DNA of 64,000 nucleotides from Caloranaerobacter sp050286925. GTDB lineage: Bacteria > Bacillota > Clostridia > Tissierellales > Thermohalobacteraceae. A model generated the notes under the pieces. That model saw nothing but the letters and a program-made list of their open reading frames with translations, had not been told where the DNA came from and made no database searches. Of the stretch, positions 34,346 to 43,911 are shown one piece after another (position 1 is the first letter of the stretch; each line of letters opens with the position of its first letter). The position numbers were made by a program, and so were the translations under genes. The DNA lies in the NCBI RefSeq assembly GCF_050286925.1, contig NZ_JBFWFX010000012.1, positions 1 to 64,000 on the forward strand, written 5' to 3'.

Positions 34346-34617
34346 AATATCACTTCCTTTATAATATGTTGAGGATAGACTTCAAAAATAGTATTTGTAA
34401 AACAAATAAAAATATTATAGATTTATAGATTTTTAAAAAGCCTTTGGTAGACAGGGAACAGAGATGTAAGAAATGAAAAATTGAAAATGTAAAATGTAAA
34501 ATTGGTCAATAGTCGACGGCCGATAGTTATCAGAAGCAGTAAAGATATAGATGACAATATATATATATTTAGCATTTAACATTTAAAATTTAAAATTTGT
34601 TTTTTGGGAGGGGTTCA
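34346..34617. other. intergenic with degenerate AT repeats
   Basis: AAAATTGAAAATGTAAAATG at about 34477-34502, GTCGACGGCCGATAGTTATC near 34512, and ATTTAACATTTAAAATTTAA near 34572. Same word families as other spacers. GGGAGGGG ribosome site of yerC at the right edge. No ORF. Confidence 0.5.
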
Positions 34618-34926
34618 ATGTCTTATAACTCTAAAATAAAAGATCCTCATATAGATGAGCTTTTTGAAGCTATTTTAGAACTTAGAAATTTAGAAGAGTG
34701 TTATAGATTTTTTGAAGATATTTGTACAATAAAAGAAATAAAGTCTCTGGCTCAGAGACTTCAGGTTGCAAAATTATTAAGAGAGAATAAAACTTATATA
34801 GAGATTGAAAATGAAACAGGTGCTTCTACAGCAACTATTAGTAGAATAAATAGGGCACTTAATTATGGAGCGGAAGGATATAATTTAATATTAGATAGGT
34901 TAGAGCAAAAGAAAAATGAAAAGTAG
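34618..34926 (+). CDS. yerC: YerC/YecD-type TrpR-like regulator
   Basis: 102 aa. EAILELRNLEECYRFFEDIC, then TIKEIKSLAQRLQVAKLL and the HTH SYIEIENETGAST-like ATISRINRALNYG; matches the YerC family with TrpR fold. Target operon unknown; members are found next to purine/pcrA genes in Bacillus. ATG 34618 follows GGGAGGGGTT. Confidence 0.9.
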   Translation: MSYNSKIKDPHIDELFEAILELRNLEECYRFFEDICTIKEIKSLAQRLQVAKLLRENKTYIEIENETGASTATISRINRALNYGAEGYNLILDRLEQKKNEK

Positions 34927-34939
34927 ATTTTGTAAGTAA

Positions 34940-35815
34940 TTATATAATTACATTATCCCATGCTTCAAAAATTATATTATTAAATCTTTCTACATCTTTA
35001 ATTTTAGTAGGTATATTAATTTTATAACCTTTATGTGAGTTTTTATCTATTATAAGATATCCTTTTTCTAAATCATTTGGGGTAGATATTATATTTTGAT
35101 AGTTTTCATCAAATAATTCTGGATTTGTCACATAAACTGCAGCAACTATGTCCCAGTTATAAAATCCTTTTATACCGAATTCAGCCATTACAAAGTTAAA
35201 CCAATTAATGGTTTTATCTTTGATGTATTTATATATTTTAGATTTACTATTCATCAATCTTTTGTATTCGTATTCACCAAAGAACGCTTGTAGACAAATA
35301 TGTCCTGTTAAAACTGTTATTTTAACTCCAGATGTCAATACAATATGGGTAGCTTCTGGGTCACATGAGAAATTAAGTTCGTCTAAATTTTTTCCATTAA
35401 TGATTAAAGGTTTTGTTATGCCGCCCATTAAGACAATCTGTTTTAATTTTTTGAAAAAGTCTTTGTCAATTTCATAAGCGTTTTTAAGATTTGTAAGAGA
35501 ACCTGTTGCTAGTAGCGTTACCTCATTAGGATATTTATTCACAATATCTACTAAAAAATTGGCAGCAGGGCTATTTTTTTCAGATTTTGAACTAGCTCCT
35601 TTGTAAAGGGGTAAATTTATATTTAATTCTTTAAACATTTTTTTAGTATTTTCAAATACTGAGTCAATTGTGCTATTTCCATAAGTTGTCGTAATACCTA
35701 GTAAATCTATATCTTTTCTACCTAATAGATATATAAGTGCAAGACCGTCATCTACATCTTTTCCTTCTAAGCCCATAGTGTTATCACAATCAAATATTAC
35801 CTTGATTTTTTTCAT
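34940..35815 (-). CDS. inosine-uridine-type nucleoside hydrolase
   Basis: 291 aa. N-terminal calcium-binding signature DCDNTMGLEGKDVDDGLA, a slightly altered DxDxxxxxDD, then ITTTYGNST, and central LLATGSLTNL and MGGI blocks. Hydrolyses ribonucleosides to base and ribose, suitable as salvage partner to the purine genes. Good AAAGGAGGTAATTTG site. Convergent with yerC. Confidence 0.9.
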   Translation of the reverse strand: MKKIKVIFDCDNTMGLEGKDVDDGLALIYLLGRKDIDLLGITTTYGNSTIDSVFENTKKMFKELNINLPLYKGASSKSEKNSPAANFLVDIVNKYPNEVTLLATGSLTNLKNAYEIDKDFFKKLKQIVLMGGITKPLIINGKNLDELNFSCDPEATHIVLTSGVKITVLTGHICLQAFFGEYEYKRLMNSKSKIYKYIKDKTINWFNFVMAEFGIKGFYNWDIVAAVYVTNPELFDENYQNIISTPNDLEKGYLIIDKNSHKGYKINIPTKIKDVERFNNIIFEAWDNVII

Positions 35816-36057
35816 ACAAATTACCTCCTTTGTTTAATTTATAATATGTATCTCTGTATTTTGCATCAGTTCAACAAATCTAAGTTTATTATATCACTTT
35901 ATTAACTATAGAGGTCTAACTTGGATTAATACAACTATAAAACATTTTTATCCTATATAATTATACTCTATATGAAATGGATAATCATTAATGTATAATA
36001 TAGATTATAGGGAGTTTGTTTGATAATTAACATACTTATGGTTTAGGGGTTGATTAT
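35816..36057. promoter_or_regulatory. divergent intergenic region
   Basis: Divergent spacer between the nucleoside hydrolase and the sulfur island. A TATAAT is at 35994-35999, with no convincing -35 (TATGAA at 17 bp). No ORF and no riboswitch recognised. Confidence 0.4.
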
Positions 36058-36759
36058 ATGTCTTCTAATAGAATTGAAGAATTGAAAAAAAGAAGGCAGA
36101 GAGAGATTAGAGTTAATAGGAAAAAAAATCAAAAATTTTATGCATTTGTAATGTCAATTATTTCTATCATTATATTTATCTTTTTATTTCAGAGCAACAG
36201 AACTTACAGTATTTTCTGGCTTATTGGACTTTTAATCGGTATAACGATGCAAAGATCAAGATTTTGCTTTGCTGCAAGTTTCAGAGACCCAATTATGGTT
36301 GGTAGTACATCTATTTTAAAAGCAATTATTATAGCTTTTATGATAGCAACTATAGGGTTTGGAATTATTCAATATGATTCAATAGATAATAGTAGTGTTA
36401 TTGATATAGATAGATTACCAGGTCAAATTAGCCCAGTTGGGATTCATACAGCTATAGGAGCAATACTCTTTGGAATTGGTATGGTAATTGCTGGTGGGTG
36501 TGCTAGTGGAACTCTTATGAGGATAGGCGAAGGTTTTTTGTTGCAAATTGTTGTACTTATTGGATTTATTATAGGAACTGTATTAGGAGCGTATAATTTT
36601 GAATTTTGGGATAAGCTTATTATTAAAAAGTCGCCAACAATTTATATACCTAAGTATATCGGGCTACCAACAGCAGTAATTTTACAAATAATTTTCCTTA
36701 CAGTATTATATTTTATTGCAGATTGGTACGATAAGAAAAACAATTTGATGTCTAGTTGA
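36058..36759 (+). CDS. YeeE/TsuA-type sulfur transporter, N-terminal half
   Basis: 233 aa, about 5-6 helices. The conserved cysteine motifs of the YeeE/YedE family are present: QRSRFCFAASFRDP and IAGGCASGTLMRIGEG. In TsuA/YeeE such cysteines line the thiosulfate path. The family is normally a single protein of about 330-400 aa; here the remaining part with the third cysteine is a separate gene (37024), with a TusA-like gene between them. Function as a thiosulfate or related sulfur-compound importer is inferred from the family. Confidence 0.85.
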   Translation: MSSNRIEELKKRRQREIRVNRKKNQKFYAFVMSIISIIIFIFLFQSNRTYSIFWLIGLLIGITMQRSRFCFAASFRDPIMVGSTSILKAIIIAFMIATIGFGIIQYDSIDNSSVIDIDRLPGQISPVGIHTAIGAILFGIGMVIAGGCASGTLMRIGEGFLLQIVVLIGFIIGTVLGAYNFEFWDKLIIKKSPTIYIPKYIGLPTAVILQIIFLTVLYFIADWYDKKNNLMSS

Positions 36760-36775
36760 TATAGGAGGGATATAA

Positions 36776-37003
36776 TTGGCAGAGATAAAACTAGATTGCA
36801 TGTATGAAGCATGCCCGATACCTTTATTGAAGGCTATGAAAAAATTAAAAAAAATGAATATAGGAGATGTGTTAATTTTAGAAACAGATCATAGTTGTTC
36901 CATTAAAAATGTGGTTGAATGGGCTAAAAAACAGGGTCATAATGTAGATTATATTGAAGTAGGAGAAGGTGAATGGGAAATATATATAGAAAAGCGGAAA
37001 TGA
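36776..37003 (+). CDS. TusA/YeeD-like sulfur carrier
   Basis: 75 aa. The EACPIPLLKAMKKLKKM motif has the active CPxP cysteine that carries a persulfide. TTG start 36776 with AGGAGGGATATAA. Lies between the two halves of the YeeE-type transporter, as YeeD partners YeeE in other bacteria, where it takes sulfur from imported thiosulfate. Confidence 0.9.
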   Translation: MAEIKLDCMYEACPIPLLKAMKKLKKMNIGDVLILETDHSCSIKNVVEWAKKQGHNVDYIEVGEGEWEIYIEKRK

Positions 37004-37023
37004 AAGGGTGATATATTGAAGTT

Positions 37024-37542
37024 ATGAAATTTTACGAAAAAATTATAAAAAAACCTTGGCCGTATTGGGTAGGCGGTATTTTGCTTGGAGTTTTAAACAT
37101 TATTTTATTAGCATTAACTGGGAAACCATGGAAGATAACAACTGGTTTTTTATATTGGGGATTGTCATTTTTGGAGTTTTTAGGATTTGATTGTTTAGAT
37201 TGGTATTATTTTAATGTTTATTCTAATGAATTGGGAAAAGGAGAAACTTTCGTTTGCAATTATTATACAATATTAAATTTAGCTGTAATCGTTGGAGCGT
37301 TATTGGCCGTTCTTTGGGCATCTGAATTTAAATTAAAAAAAATAAAAAATAGAAGACAATTATTCTTCGGGTTATTGGGTGGAATAATTATGGGATATGG
37401 GACAAGACTGAGCTTTGGATGTAATATTGGAGCTTATTTTAGTGCAATACCTTCACTTTCTTTACATGGATGGGTGTTTGCAATTTTTATGTTTGTAGGG
37501 GCTTTTATAGGCACTAAAATATTATTTAAATATTTATTATAG
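37024..37542 (+). CDS. YeeE/TsuA-type sulfur transporter, C-terminal half
   Basis: 172 aa with about four helices. FFGLLGGIIMGYGTRLSFGC ends in the third conserved cysteine of the family, followed by NIGAYFSAIPSLSLHGW. The N-terminal portion (KPWPYWVGGILLGVLN) is also family-like. With 36058 it reconstitutes the full-length transporter. Both halves are intact ORFs with ribosome sites, so the split looks functional and not a frameshift. Confidence 0.85.
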   Translation: MKFYEKIIKKPWPYWVGGILLGVLNIILLALTGKPWKITTGFLYWGLSFLEFLGFDCLDWYYFNVYSNELGKGETFVCNYYTILNLAVIVGALLAVLWASEFKLKKIKNRRQLFFGLLGGIIMGYGTRLSFGCNIGAYFSAIPSLSLHGWVFAIFMFVGAFIGTKILFKYLL

Positions 37543-37555
37543 AGGAGGTTGTATT

Positions 37556-38794
37556 ATGAAGAAAAAGTTTTTAAGTATACTGCTTATTTTAGCTTTAGTT
37601 GCAAGTCTAGTGGGGTGTAGTGGTAACGAAAAGATAGAAGGAAATGTTTTAGAAAAGAGTTGGGAAGATATATTGGCTGAAGCTAAAGGTACTACTGTTA
37701 ACTTCTATGGTTGGGGTGGAAGCCAAAAGGTGAATAATTGGATTGACACATATTTAGCTAAAAGGCTAAAAGAAGAATATGACATAACTTTAAATAGGGT
37801 ACCTATGAATATTGATGATATTTTAAATAAATTATTAGGAGAGAAACAATTAAATAGCCAAGAAGGAACTATTGATATAGTTTGGATTAATGGTGAAAAT
37901 TTCTATACAGCTAAAGAAAATGGGCTATTATTCGGACCTTTTACAGATAAGTTACCTAATTTTAATAAATACATTGATAGTAACTCTGATGAGGTTAAAT
38001 ATGATTTTGGGTTTAAGGTTGATGGCTATGAAGCACCTTATGGTAAAGCTCAACTTGTTATGATATATGATAAGAATAAAATAGACAAAACACCTAAAAA
38101 CTATAAAGAGTTATTAGAATTGGCTAAGAAAAATCCTGGAAAGTTGACATATCCTGCTCCTCCAGATTTCACAGGTAGTGCATTTGTGAGAAATATAATA
38201 TACGATATTGTTGGATATGAGCAATTTATGAATATGAAGCCAGATAAAGAGACAGTTAAAAAGGCAATCAAGCCAGCTATTGACTATCTTAAAGAATTGA
38301 AACCTTATTTATGGAGGGAAGGTAAGACATATCCAGCTACAATATCTCAGCTTGACAATATGTTTTCAGATAATGAGGTATTGATGACTATGAGTTATAA
38401 TCCAAACCATGCTGCAAGTAAAATTCAGACAGGTGAGTTTCCAGATACGACAGATACTTTTATTTTTGATAATGGCACTATTGGGAATACTCACTTTTTA
38501 GCGATACCTTTTAATGCACCAAATAAAGCAGGAGCTTTAGCTGTTATTAATTTTATTTTGAGTCCTGAAGCACAAGCTTCAAAATACGACCCTAAAAATT
38601 GGGGAGATTTGCCAGTTTTAGATAACAATAAATTGAGTGATAGTGAAAAGAGTTTGTTTACTAATGTTAAAATAGGGAAAGGGACATTACCACAACAATA
38701 CTTGTTAGACCATAGAGTTCCTGAGATGCCTGCAAATTTGATACCTATTATTGAAGAGATATGGTTAGAAAACATACCTGTAGAGGGTGAGTAG
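37556..38794 (+). CDS. YnjB-like substrate-binding lipoprotein
   Basis: 412 aa. Signal peptide with lipobox LVASLVGCSGN. Mature protein has GTTVNFYGWGGSQKVNNWID and GTIDIVWINGENFYTAKE, strongly reminiscent of the E. coli YnjB/COG4134 family. Ligand of YnjB is not established. Fits with the adjacent permeases and ATPase. GAGGAGG ribosome site; overlaps no gene. Confidence 0.88.
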   Translation: MKKKFLSILLILALVASLVGCSGNEKIEGNVLEKSWEDILAEAKGTTVNFYGWGGSQKVNNWIDTYLAKRLKEEYDITLNRVPMNIDDILNKLLGEKQLNSQEGTIDIVWINGENFYTAKENGLLFGPFTDKLPNFNKYIDSNSDEVKYDFGFKVDGYEAPYGKAQLVMIYDKNKIDKTPKNYKELLELAKKNPGKLTYPAPPDFTGSAFVRNIIYDIVGYEQFMNMKPDKETVKKAIKPAIDYLKELKPYLWREGKTYPATISQLDNMFSDNEVLMTMSYNPNHAASKIQTGEFPDTTDTFIFDNGTIGNTHFLAIPFNAPNKAGALAVINFILSPEAQASKYDPKNWGDLPVLDNNKLSDSEKSLFTNVKIGKGTLPQQYLLDHRVPEMPANLIPIIEEIWLENIPVEGE

Positions 38795-38798
38795 AATA

Positions 38799-39662
38799 TT
38801 GAATACAAAAATGAAACCATATATACTTCTGATTCCTGCATTGACGATATTAATAGGGATATTCATCTCTGGACTAATCATGGGATTAGTCCAGAGTTTT
38901 GGTTACTTTTCTGTAATAGGGCTAAAAGATTTTACACTGAGATACTATTTTGAAGTATTAACGGATAAAGATTTTTTACAGTCCTTAAGGTTTAGTTTTT
39001 ATATTTCTTTAATTTCATCTGTAATTGCAGTAGTTGTAGGAGTTATATTGGCTTATTCTATTTTAAGAAGTAGGTATAAAAAGAGAATAGAAAAATTTAT
39101 CTATAAGTTACCTATCATAGTTCCACATACAATCGCAGCTTTACTTGTATATAATTTGTTTTCGCAAAGTGGAATTGTGCCTAGGATACTTTATAATATT
39201 GGAATAATAGATAGCCAGAGTCAATTTCCATCTTTAGTTTTTGATAGATTTGGAATTGGGATAGTAATAGCTTATTTATGGAAAGAGATACCTTTTATAG
39301 CTATGGTAGTATATACAGTTCTTAGTAATATAAACAATAGACTCGTTGAGGTTGCTTTGAATCTTGGAGCTAATAATAGGCAGGTATTTTGGCATATTCT
39401 GTTGCCTTTAATTATGCCATCTATATTTTCTTCCTTTATAATAATATTTGCTTTTTCGTTTGGGGCTTTTGAGGTACCGTATTTATTGGGACCTACAACA
39501 CCGAAAACACTACCTGTTAAGGCTTATATTGAATATACAAATCCAGATTTAACAAATCGTCCTTATACAATGGTAATAAATATGATTATAACTTTTATTT
39601 CTGTGTTATTTGTATGGATTTACAATAGAACTTTCAAATTGATGTCCAAATATAATGGGTGA
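38799..39662 (+). CDS. ABC permease, YnjC-like N-terminal unit
   Basis: 287 aa, six helices; BPD-type permease with the EAA-like loop VEVALNLGANNRQVFWHILLP. TTG 38799 is suggested by GAGGGTGAG; ATG 38811 is the alternative. In E. coli YnjC the two permease units are fused; here they are two genes. Confidence 0.88.
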   Translation: MNTKMKPYILLIPALTILIGIFISGLIMGLVQSFGYFSVIGLKDFTLRYYFEVLTDKDFLQSLRFSFYISLISSVIAVVVGVILAYSILRSRYKKRIEKFIYKLPIIVPHTIAALLVYNLFSQSGIVPRILYNIGIIDSQSQFPSLVFDRFGIGIVIAYLWKEIPFIAMVVYTVLSNINNRLVEVALNLGANNRQVFWHILLPLIMPSIFSSFIIIFAFSFGAFEVPYLLGPTTPKTLPVKAYIEYTNPDLTNRPYTMVINMIITFISVLFVWIYNRTFKLMSKYNG

Positions 39663-39667
39663 TAAAA

Positions 39668-40474
39668 ATGAAAAAAAGTAACTTTATATATACAGCAGTA
39701 ATGTATTTTCTTATATTTGTTTTAATTTTTCCTCTATTTATTTTATTAATATGGAGTATAACTAATAACTGGCCTTGGCCTCATATATTTCCTAATAGTT
39801 TTGGTTTAAGAGGTTATAGATACATCTTTAGCTTTTCTAACAAAGCTATTAAGGTACTACTTTTTAGTGTATGGCTATCTTCTGTAGTTACCTTTATAAC
39901 ATTGATAATAAGTATACCTGCTGCAAAAGCGTTGGGAGTTTATAATTTCAAAGGGAAAAAAATTATAAAAATACTTGTATTAGCACCGATAATAGTTCCG
40001 CCATTGACAGTAGTTATGGGAATTCATGTTGCATTTATAAAACTAGGACTTGCTAACACATTTTGGGGAGTTGTTTTAGTTCATTTAATTCCATGTTTAC
40101 CTTATGGAATTAGAATTTTAACTGATGTATTTGAGATAATAGGTGAGTCAATGGAGATGCAAGCAAGAGTTTTAGGGGCGAGACCAATGCAGGTTTTTTT
40201 TAGAATTACTCTTCCTTTGATAACTCCAGGTTTAATATCGGCTGGAAGTCTTATTTTCATAGTTTCTTTTAGTCAATATTTCTTAACTTTTTTAATAGGT
40301 GGAGGAAAAATAGTTACATTTTCTATGCTTTTATTCCCATATATCCAGAGTGGGGATAGGATGATGGCTTCAGCATTTAGTGTAGTTTTTATTCTTACAG
40401 TTTTAATTGTATTATTGTCAGTTGAAAAAGTTGTTAAAATATATTATAAAACTGAAAACCATTTTTATCTATAA
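39668..40474 (+). CDS. ABC permease, YnjC-like C-terminal unit
   Basis: 268 aa, six helices, EAA loop MEMQARVLGARPMQVFFRIT and LPLITPGLISAG. ATG 39668; a GTG at 39659 would overlap the upstream stop. Second membrane subunit of the importer. Confidence 0.9.
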   Translation: MKKSNFIYTAVMYFLIFVLIFPLFILLIWSITNNWPWPHIFPNSFGLRGYRYIFSFSNKAIKVLLFSVWLSSVVTFITLIISIPAAKALGVYNFKGKKIIKILVLAPIIVPPLTVVMGIHVAFIKLGLANTFWGVVLVHLIPCLPYGIRILTDVFEIIGESMEMQARVLGARPMQVFFRITLPLITPGLISAGSLIFIVSFSQYFLTFLIGGGKIVTFSMLLFPYIQSGDRMMASAFSVVFILTVLIVLLSVEKVVKIYYKTENHFYL

Positions 40475-40487
40475 GGGGTAGTGTATA

Positions 40488-41537
40488 ATGTCTGAAATCT
40501 TACTAAAAAATATTTCCAAGACCTTTGATGGTAAAAAGATACTTAATAATATAAATATACAGGTAAAAGAAGGGGAGATGGTTTCACTATTAGGTCCTTC
40601 AGGTTGTGGTAAGACTACAACTCTTAAGATAATTTCAGGACTTATAAAACCTGATGAAGGTGATGTATTGTTTAATGGTAATTCTGTTATGAATGTTCCA
40701 GTTGAAAAAAGGGGAGCAGTTATAGTTTTTCAAGATTATCTTCTTTTTCCTCATATGACTGTAGAAGAAAATATAGGGTTTGGTTTGAAAATGGCAAAAG
40801 TGAAAAAATCTAAAAGGCTAAAAAAAGTTAAAGAGATGATTGATTTAGTTGAATTAAGAGGACATGAAAAAAAATATCCCAAAGAGCTTTCAGGTGGGCA
40901 AAGACAGAGAGTAGCAATTGCAAGGGCATTGGCAATAGAACCGAAGGTTTTATTGCTTGATGAACCATTTTCTAATTTAGATACTAGATTAAAAGAGGCC
41001 ATGAGAGATTTTATTTGTGACATACAAAGAAAACTTAATATAACTACTATTTTAGTTACTCATGATAAAGAAGAAGCTCTTATGACTTCAGATAAGATAG
41101 TAGTAATGATGGATGGAGAGATTAAACAAGTAGGTACACCAAAAGAGCTTTACCAAAGCCCTTCTACTATTGATGTTGCCAATTTTTTTGGAGAAAAAAA
41201 TTATATAAAAGGTGAAATTAAAGATGGGAAATTTGTAAGTGATTTTGGAACTTATGAAATAGATTATAGTGGCAATAGAAGGGTTATAGCAATGATTAGA
41301 TCAGAAGAAATTAAACTATTACCTAAAGAAATTAGTACAGGAATTCCAGGGATAATAAGTACAAGAAGATATGCAGGGGATAGAATATACTATAATGTTA
41401 CTGCAAGAGGACATCTTTTTAAGTGCTTAAGCAAACCAGAAATTAATTTTCAAGTAGGGGACGAGGTGTTTCTTAATATAGATTATAAAAAGGCAGTATT
41501 TTTTGATGAACGGACTAAAAAACGTATAAGTTGGTGA
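40488..41537 (+). CDS. ABC ATPase, YnjD-like
   Basis: 349 aa. Walker A LLGPSGCGKTTTLKI, signature LSGGQRQRVAIARAL, Walker B KVLLLDEPFSNLD, H-loop VTHDKEEAL, and a C-terminal TOBE-type extension of about 100 aa. Energises the importer encoded just upstream. The next gene, a glycosyltransferase-like protein, starts 4 bp after its stop, so the operon continues. Confidence 0.93.
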   Translation: MSEILLKNISKTFDGKKILNNINIQVKEGEMVSLLGPSGCGKTTTLKIISGLIKPDEGDVLFNGNSVMNVPVEKRGAVIVFQDYLLFPHMTVEENIGFGLKMAKVKKSKRLKKVKEMIDLVELRGHEKKYPKELSGGQRQRVAIARALAIEPKVLLLDEPFSNLDTRLKEAMRDFICDIQRKLNITTILVTHDKEEALMTSDKIVVMMDGEIKQVGTPKELYQSPSTIDVANFFGEKNYIKGEIKDGKFVSDFGTYEIDYSGNRRVIAMIRSEEIKLLPKEISTGIPGIISTRRYAGDRIYYNVTARGHLFKCLSKPEINFQVGDEVFLNIDYKKAVFFDERTKKRISW

Positions 41538-41541
41538 TTTT

Positions 41542-42213
41542 ATGATATCTATAATAATACCTGTACTTAATGAGGAAAAAAGTATAGAGTCTTTACTTAA
41601 ACAGATTAATAAATTAAAAGGAGATAAAGAGGTTATTGTTGTAGATGGTGGTAGTGTAGATAATACAGTTGATATAGCGAAAAAATATGCGAAAGTTATA
41701 ATGAGTGAAAAGGGCAGAGCTAAGCAAATGAACAAAGGAGCCAAAAATGCAAAGGGAAATATTCTATGGTTTGTTCATTCAGACTCATATATACATGAAG
41801 GTTCTTTAGAAAAAATAGAGGAAGCTATTGAATCTGGTTATATTGGAGGAGGATTTTCTTTATATTTCTATGACTTGGATACACGTTTTATGAAATTTGT
41901 AGCTGTAACATCTAATTGGAGAGCAAAATACTTTGGCTTATTTTTTGGAGACCAAGGAATATTTGTTAAAAGAAGTATTTTTGATGAATTAGGAGGATAT
42001 CCTGAGATTGAGTTGATGGAAGATTGGGAATTGTCAAGGAAACTTTCAAAAATAGGCAAAATGACTATGATTAAAGTACCAATAGGTACGTCAGCCAGAA
42101 GGTTTATAAAAGGAGGTCAGCTCAGAACGCTACTTTTGATGCATAAAATCAAATTGTTATATTTAATAGGTGTATCTCCAGATAAATTAAGTAAGATTTA
42201 TAGGGGAGGCTAG
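41542..42213 (+). CDS. family 2 glycosyltransferase-like protein (TIGR04283 type)
   Basis: 223 aa. GT-A start ISIIIPVLNEEKSIESLLKQ, KEVIVVDGGSVDNT, ILWFVHSDSYIHEG (DxD-like) and the GDQGIFVKRSIFDELGGYPE acceptor block. The name in families is transferase 2, rSAM/selenodomain-associated; it normally travels with TIGR04282, the next gene. Substrate unknown. Confidence 0.88.
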   Translation: MISIIIPVLNEEKSIESLLKQINKLKGDKEVIVVDGGSVDNTVDIAKKYAKVIMSEKGRAKQMNKGAKNAKGNILWFVHSDSYIHEGSLEKIEEAIESGYIGGGFSLYFYDLDTRFMKFVAVTSNWRAKYFGLFFGDQGIFVKRSIFDELGGYPEIELMEDWELSRKLSKIGKMTMIKVPIGTSARRFIKGGQLRTLLLMHKIKLLYLIGVSPDKLSKIYRGG

Positions 42214-42215
42214 AT

Positions 42216-42923
42216 ATGGATGCACTAATATTGATGACACGAATACCAATACCAGGTAAAACTAAAACTAGGCTAATCGGTACATTGACTAAGGAAGAAT
42301 GTGCTGAAATACACAAAGCCTTTCTATTAGATATCTTCAAATCGTTTAATTTTATCAAAGATGAAATAGATATATATTTAACTTTTACTCCAGAAGATTC
42401 TCTTTATTTAATAGAGAACATATTGCCTGATTATATTCAGTGTTTTCCTCAAACTGGTGATAGCTTAGGTGAGAGAATGTCAAATGCAATGGTATATCTT
42501 TTTGAAAAAGGGTATACAAAGGTAGGGTTAATGGGATCAGATATACCAGATATTCAACCTTTTGAAATAAGAAAAGCTTTTGAAGAGCTTGAAGACAATG
42601 ATGTTGTAATAGGTCCTACATTTGATGGAGGATATTTCTTTATTGGACTGAAAAAAATGACTAAGGAATTATTTATAAATGATATAAAATGGGGGAATAA
42701 GTCAGTTTTAGAGGGCACAATTGATATTGCCAATGGAATGGGGCTAAAGACCGCATTAATAGAAAAGCACAGAGATATAGATACAAAGGAAGATTTATTT
42801 GCTTTTTATGAAAACATGAAAAAAGGTATTTGGAAAGATAAGATAATTCCTCATAATACTATAAAATTCATACAAAATTGTTGGAGTGATAGGGAAAATG
42901 TTAAAAAATATGCTGAAAGATAA
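42216..42923 (+). CDS. DUF2064/TIGR04282-type nucleotidyl- or glycosyltransferase
   Basis: 235 aa. LILMTRIPIPGKTKTRLIGT start, LMGSDIPDIQPFEIRKAFEE, VVIGPTFDGGYFFIGLKK. Resembles a CofC/MobA-like nucleotidyltransferase fold. Starts 2 bp after the GT gene and overlaps the kinase gene by 26 bp, so these three are translated together. Confidence 0.88.
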   Translation: MDALILMTRIPIPGKTKTRLIGTLTKEECAEIHKAFLLDIFKSFNFIKDEIDIYLTFTPEDSLYLIENILPDYIQCFPQTGDSLGERMSNAMVYLFEKGYTKVGLMGSDIPDIQPFEIRKAFEELEDNDVVIGPTFDGGYFFIGLKKMTKELFINDIKWGNKSVLEGTIDIANGMGLKTALIEKHRDIDTKEDLFAFYENMKKGIWKDKIIPHNTIKFIQNCWSDRENVKKYAER

Positions 42924-43911
42924 AATTATAGATTATATTAAAAATAATAGAGAATTAAAATATTTAGGATTTGGGAATGACTTTCAAGTAAAATTCTTAG
43001 CTCAAGGTGAGTATAACATAAACTTTACTATATATTGCGGCGAAAAAAAATATGTTTTTAGGGTAAATACGGGGAGTCAAATAGATGTTAAAAGCCAGAT
43101 TAGGTATGAGTTTGAAGCTTTAAAGAGACTTGAGATAAGTGGGGTTACCCCAAAGGTATTTTTTGTAGACGATACAAAGACGTATTTTAATTATGGAATA
43201 TTGATTATGGAGTTTTTAGATGGAAGACCTTTAGAGTATAATAGAGATTTAAATAAGGCAGCTTACATTTTTTCTAGGATACATTCTCTAGACTTGAATA
43301 AGATAGATACAAGTAATTTTATTGTTGAGGAAAATATTTTTACAGATAGAGTGAATGAAGGGAAAAAATTACTCAAAGATTTCCTGGTTGAACCTAGTAT
43401 AAATAAAGATATTAAGAAGTTTTTTTATAGATTTCTAGAGTGGGCAGAAGAGAACAAGTGGAAGGAAAAATATTTTATAGATTATAAATGGCATGTAATA
43501 AACAATACAGAAGTAAATTCGCATAACTTTATAATTGGTAACAAAAAGAGTTATCTTATTGATTGGGAGAAACCTGTTTTAAGTGACCCTTGCCAAGATC
43601 TGACACAGTTTTTAGCTCCAACTACTACACTTTGGAAGGCCGATTACATTTTAAGTGCTGAAGAGAAAGAACAATTTTTTAAAGAATATATAAAAGGTCT
43701 TGGGGGTATAGATAACGAAATTAGAGACAGGGTAAGATTATATATGCCATATCTTTACCTAAGAGCATTGTCGTGGTGTGCTTTTGCATATCTTGAGTAT
43801 CAAAAACCAGACAAAGATATTAAAAATATGGATACATTCAAAAAGATTAAAGCATATTTAGATATTGATTTTATGAGGACACTTTTAAAAGAATACATTA
43901 GTGATATCTAA
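42898..43911 (+). CDS. aminoglycoside-phosphotransferase-like kinase
   Basis: 337 aa. Protein-kinase-like fold: FLAQGEYNINFTIYCGEKKY nucleotide loop, IDYKWHVINNTEVNSHNFII catalytic loop (D replaced by N-x-E region, weak), and YLIDWEKPVLSDPCQDLTQF (metal-binding D). Probably phosphorylates a small molecule, perhaps the product of the two upstream transferases. ATG 42898 is preferred; substrate unknown. Its stop codon touches dispersed repeat copy B. Confidence 0.8.
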   Translation: MLKNMLKDKIIDYIKNNRELKYLGFGNDFQVKFLAQGEYNINFTIYCGEKKYVFRVNTGSQIDVKSQIRYEFEALKRLEISGVTPKVFFVDDTKTYFNYGILIMEFLDGRPLEYNRDLNKAAYIFSRIHSLDLNKIDTSNFIVEENIFTDRVNEGKKLLKDFLVEPSINKDIKKFFYRFLEWAEENKWKEKYFIDYKWHVINNTEVNSHNFIIGNKKSYLIDWEKPVLSDPCQDLTQFLAPTTTLWKADYILSAEEKEQFFKEYIKGLGGIDNEIRDRVRLYMPYLYLRALSWCAFAYLEYQKPDKDIKNMDTFKKIKAYLDIDFMRTLLKEYISDI

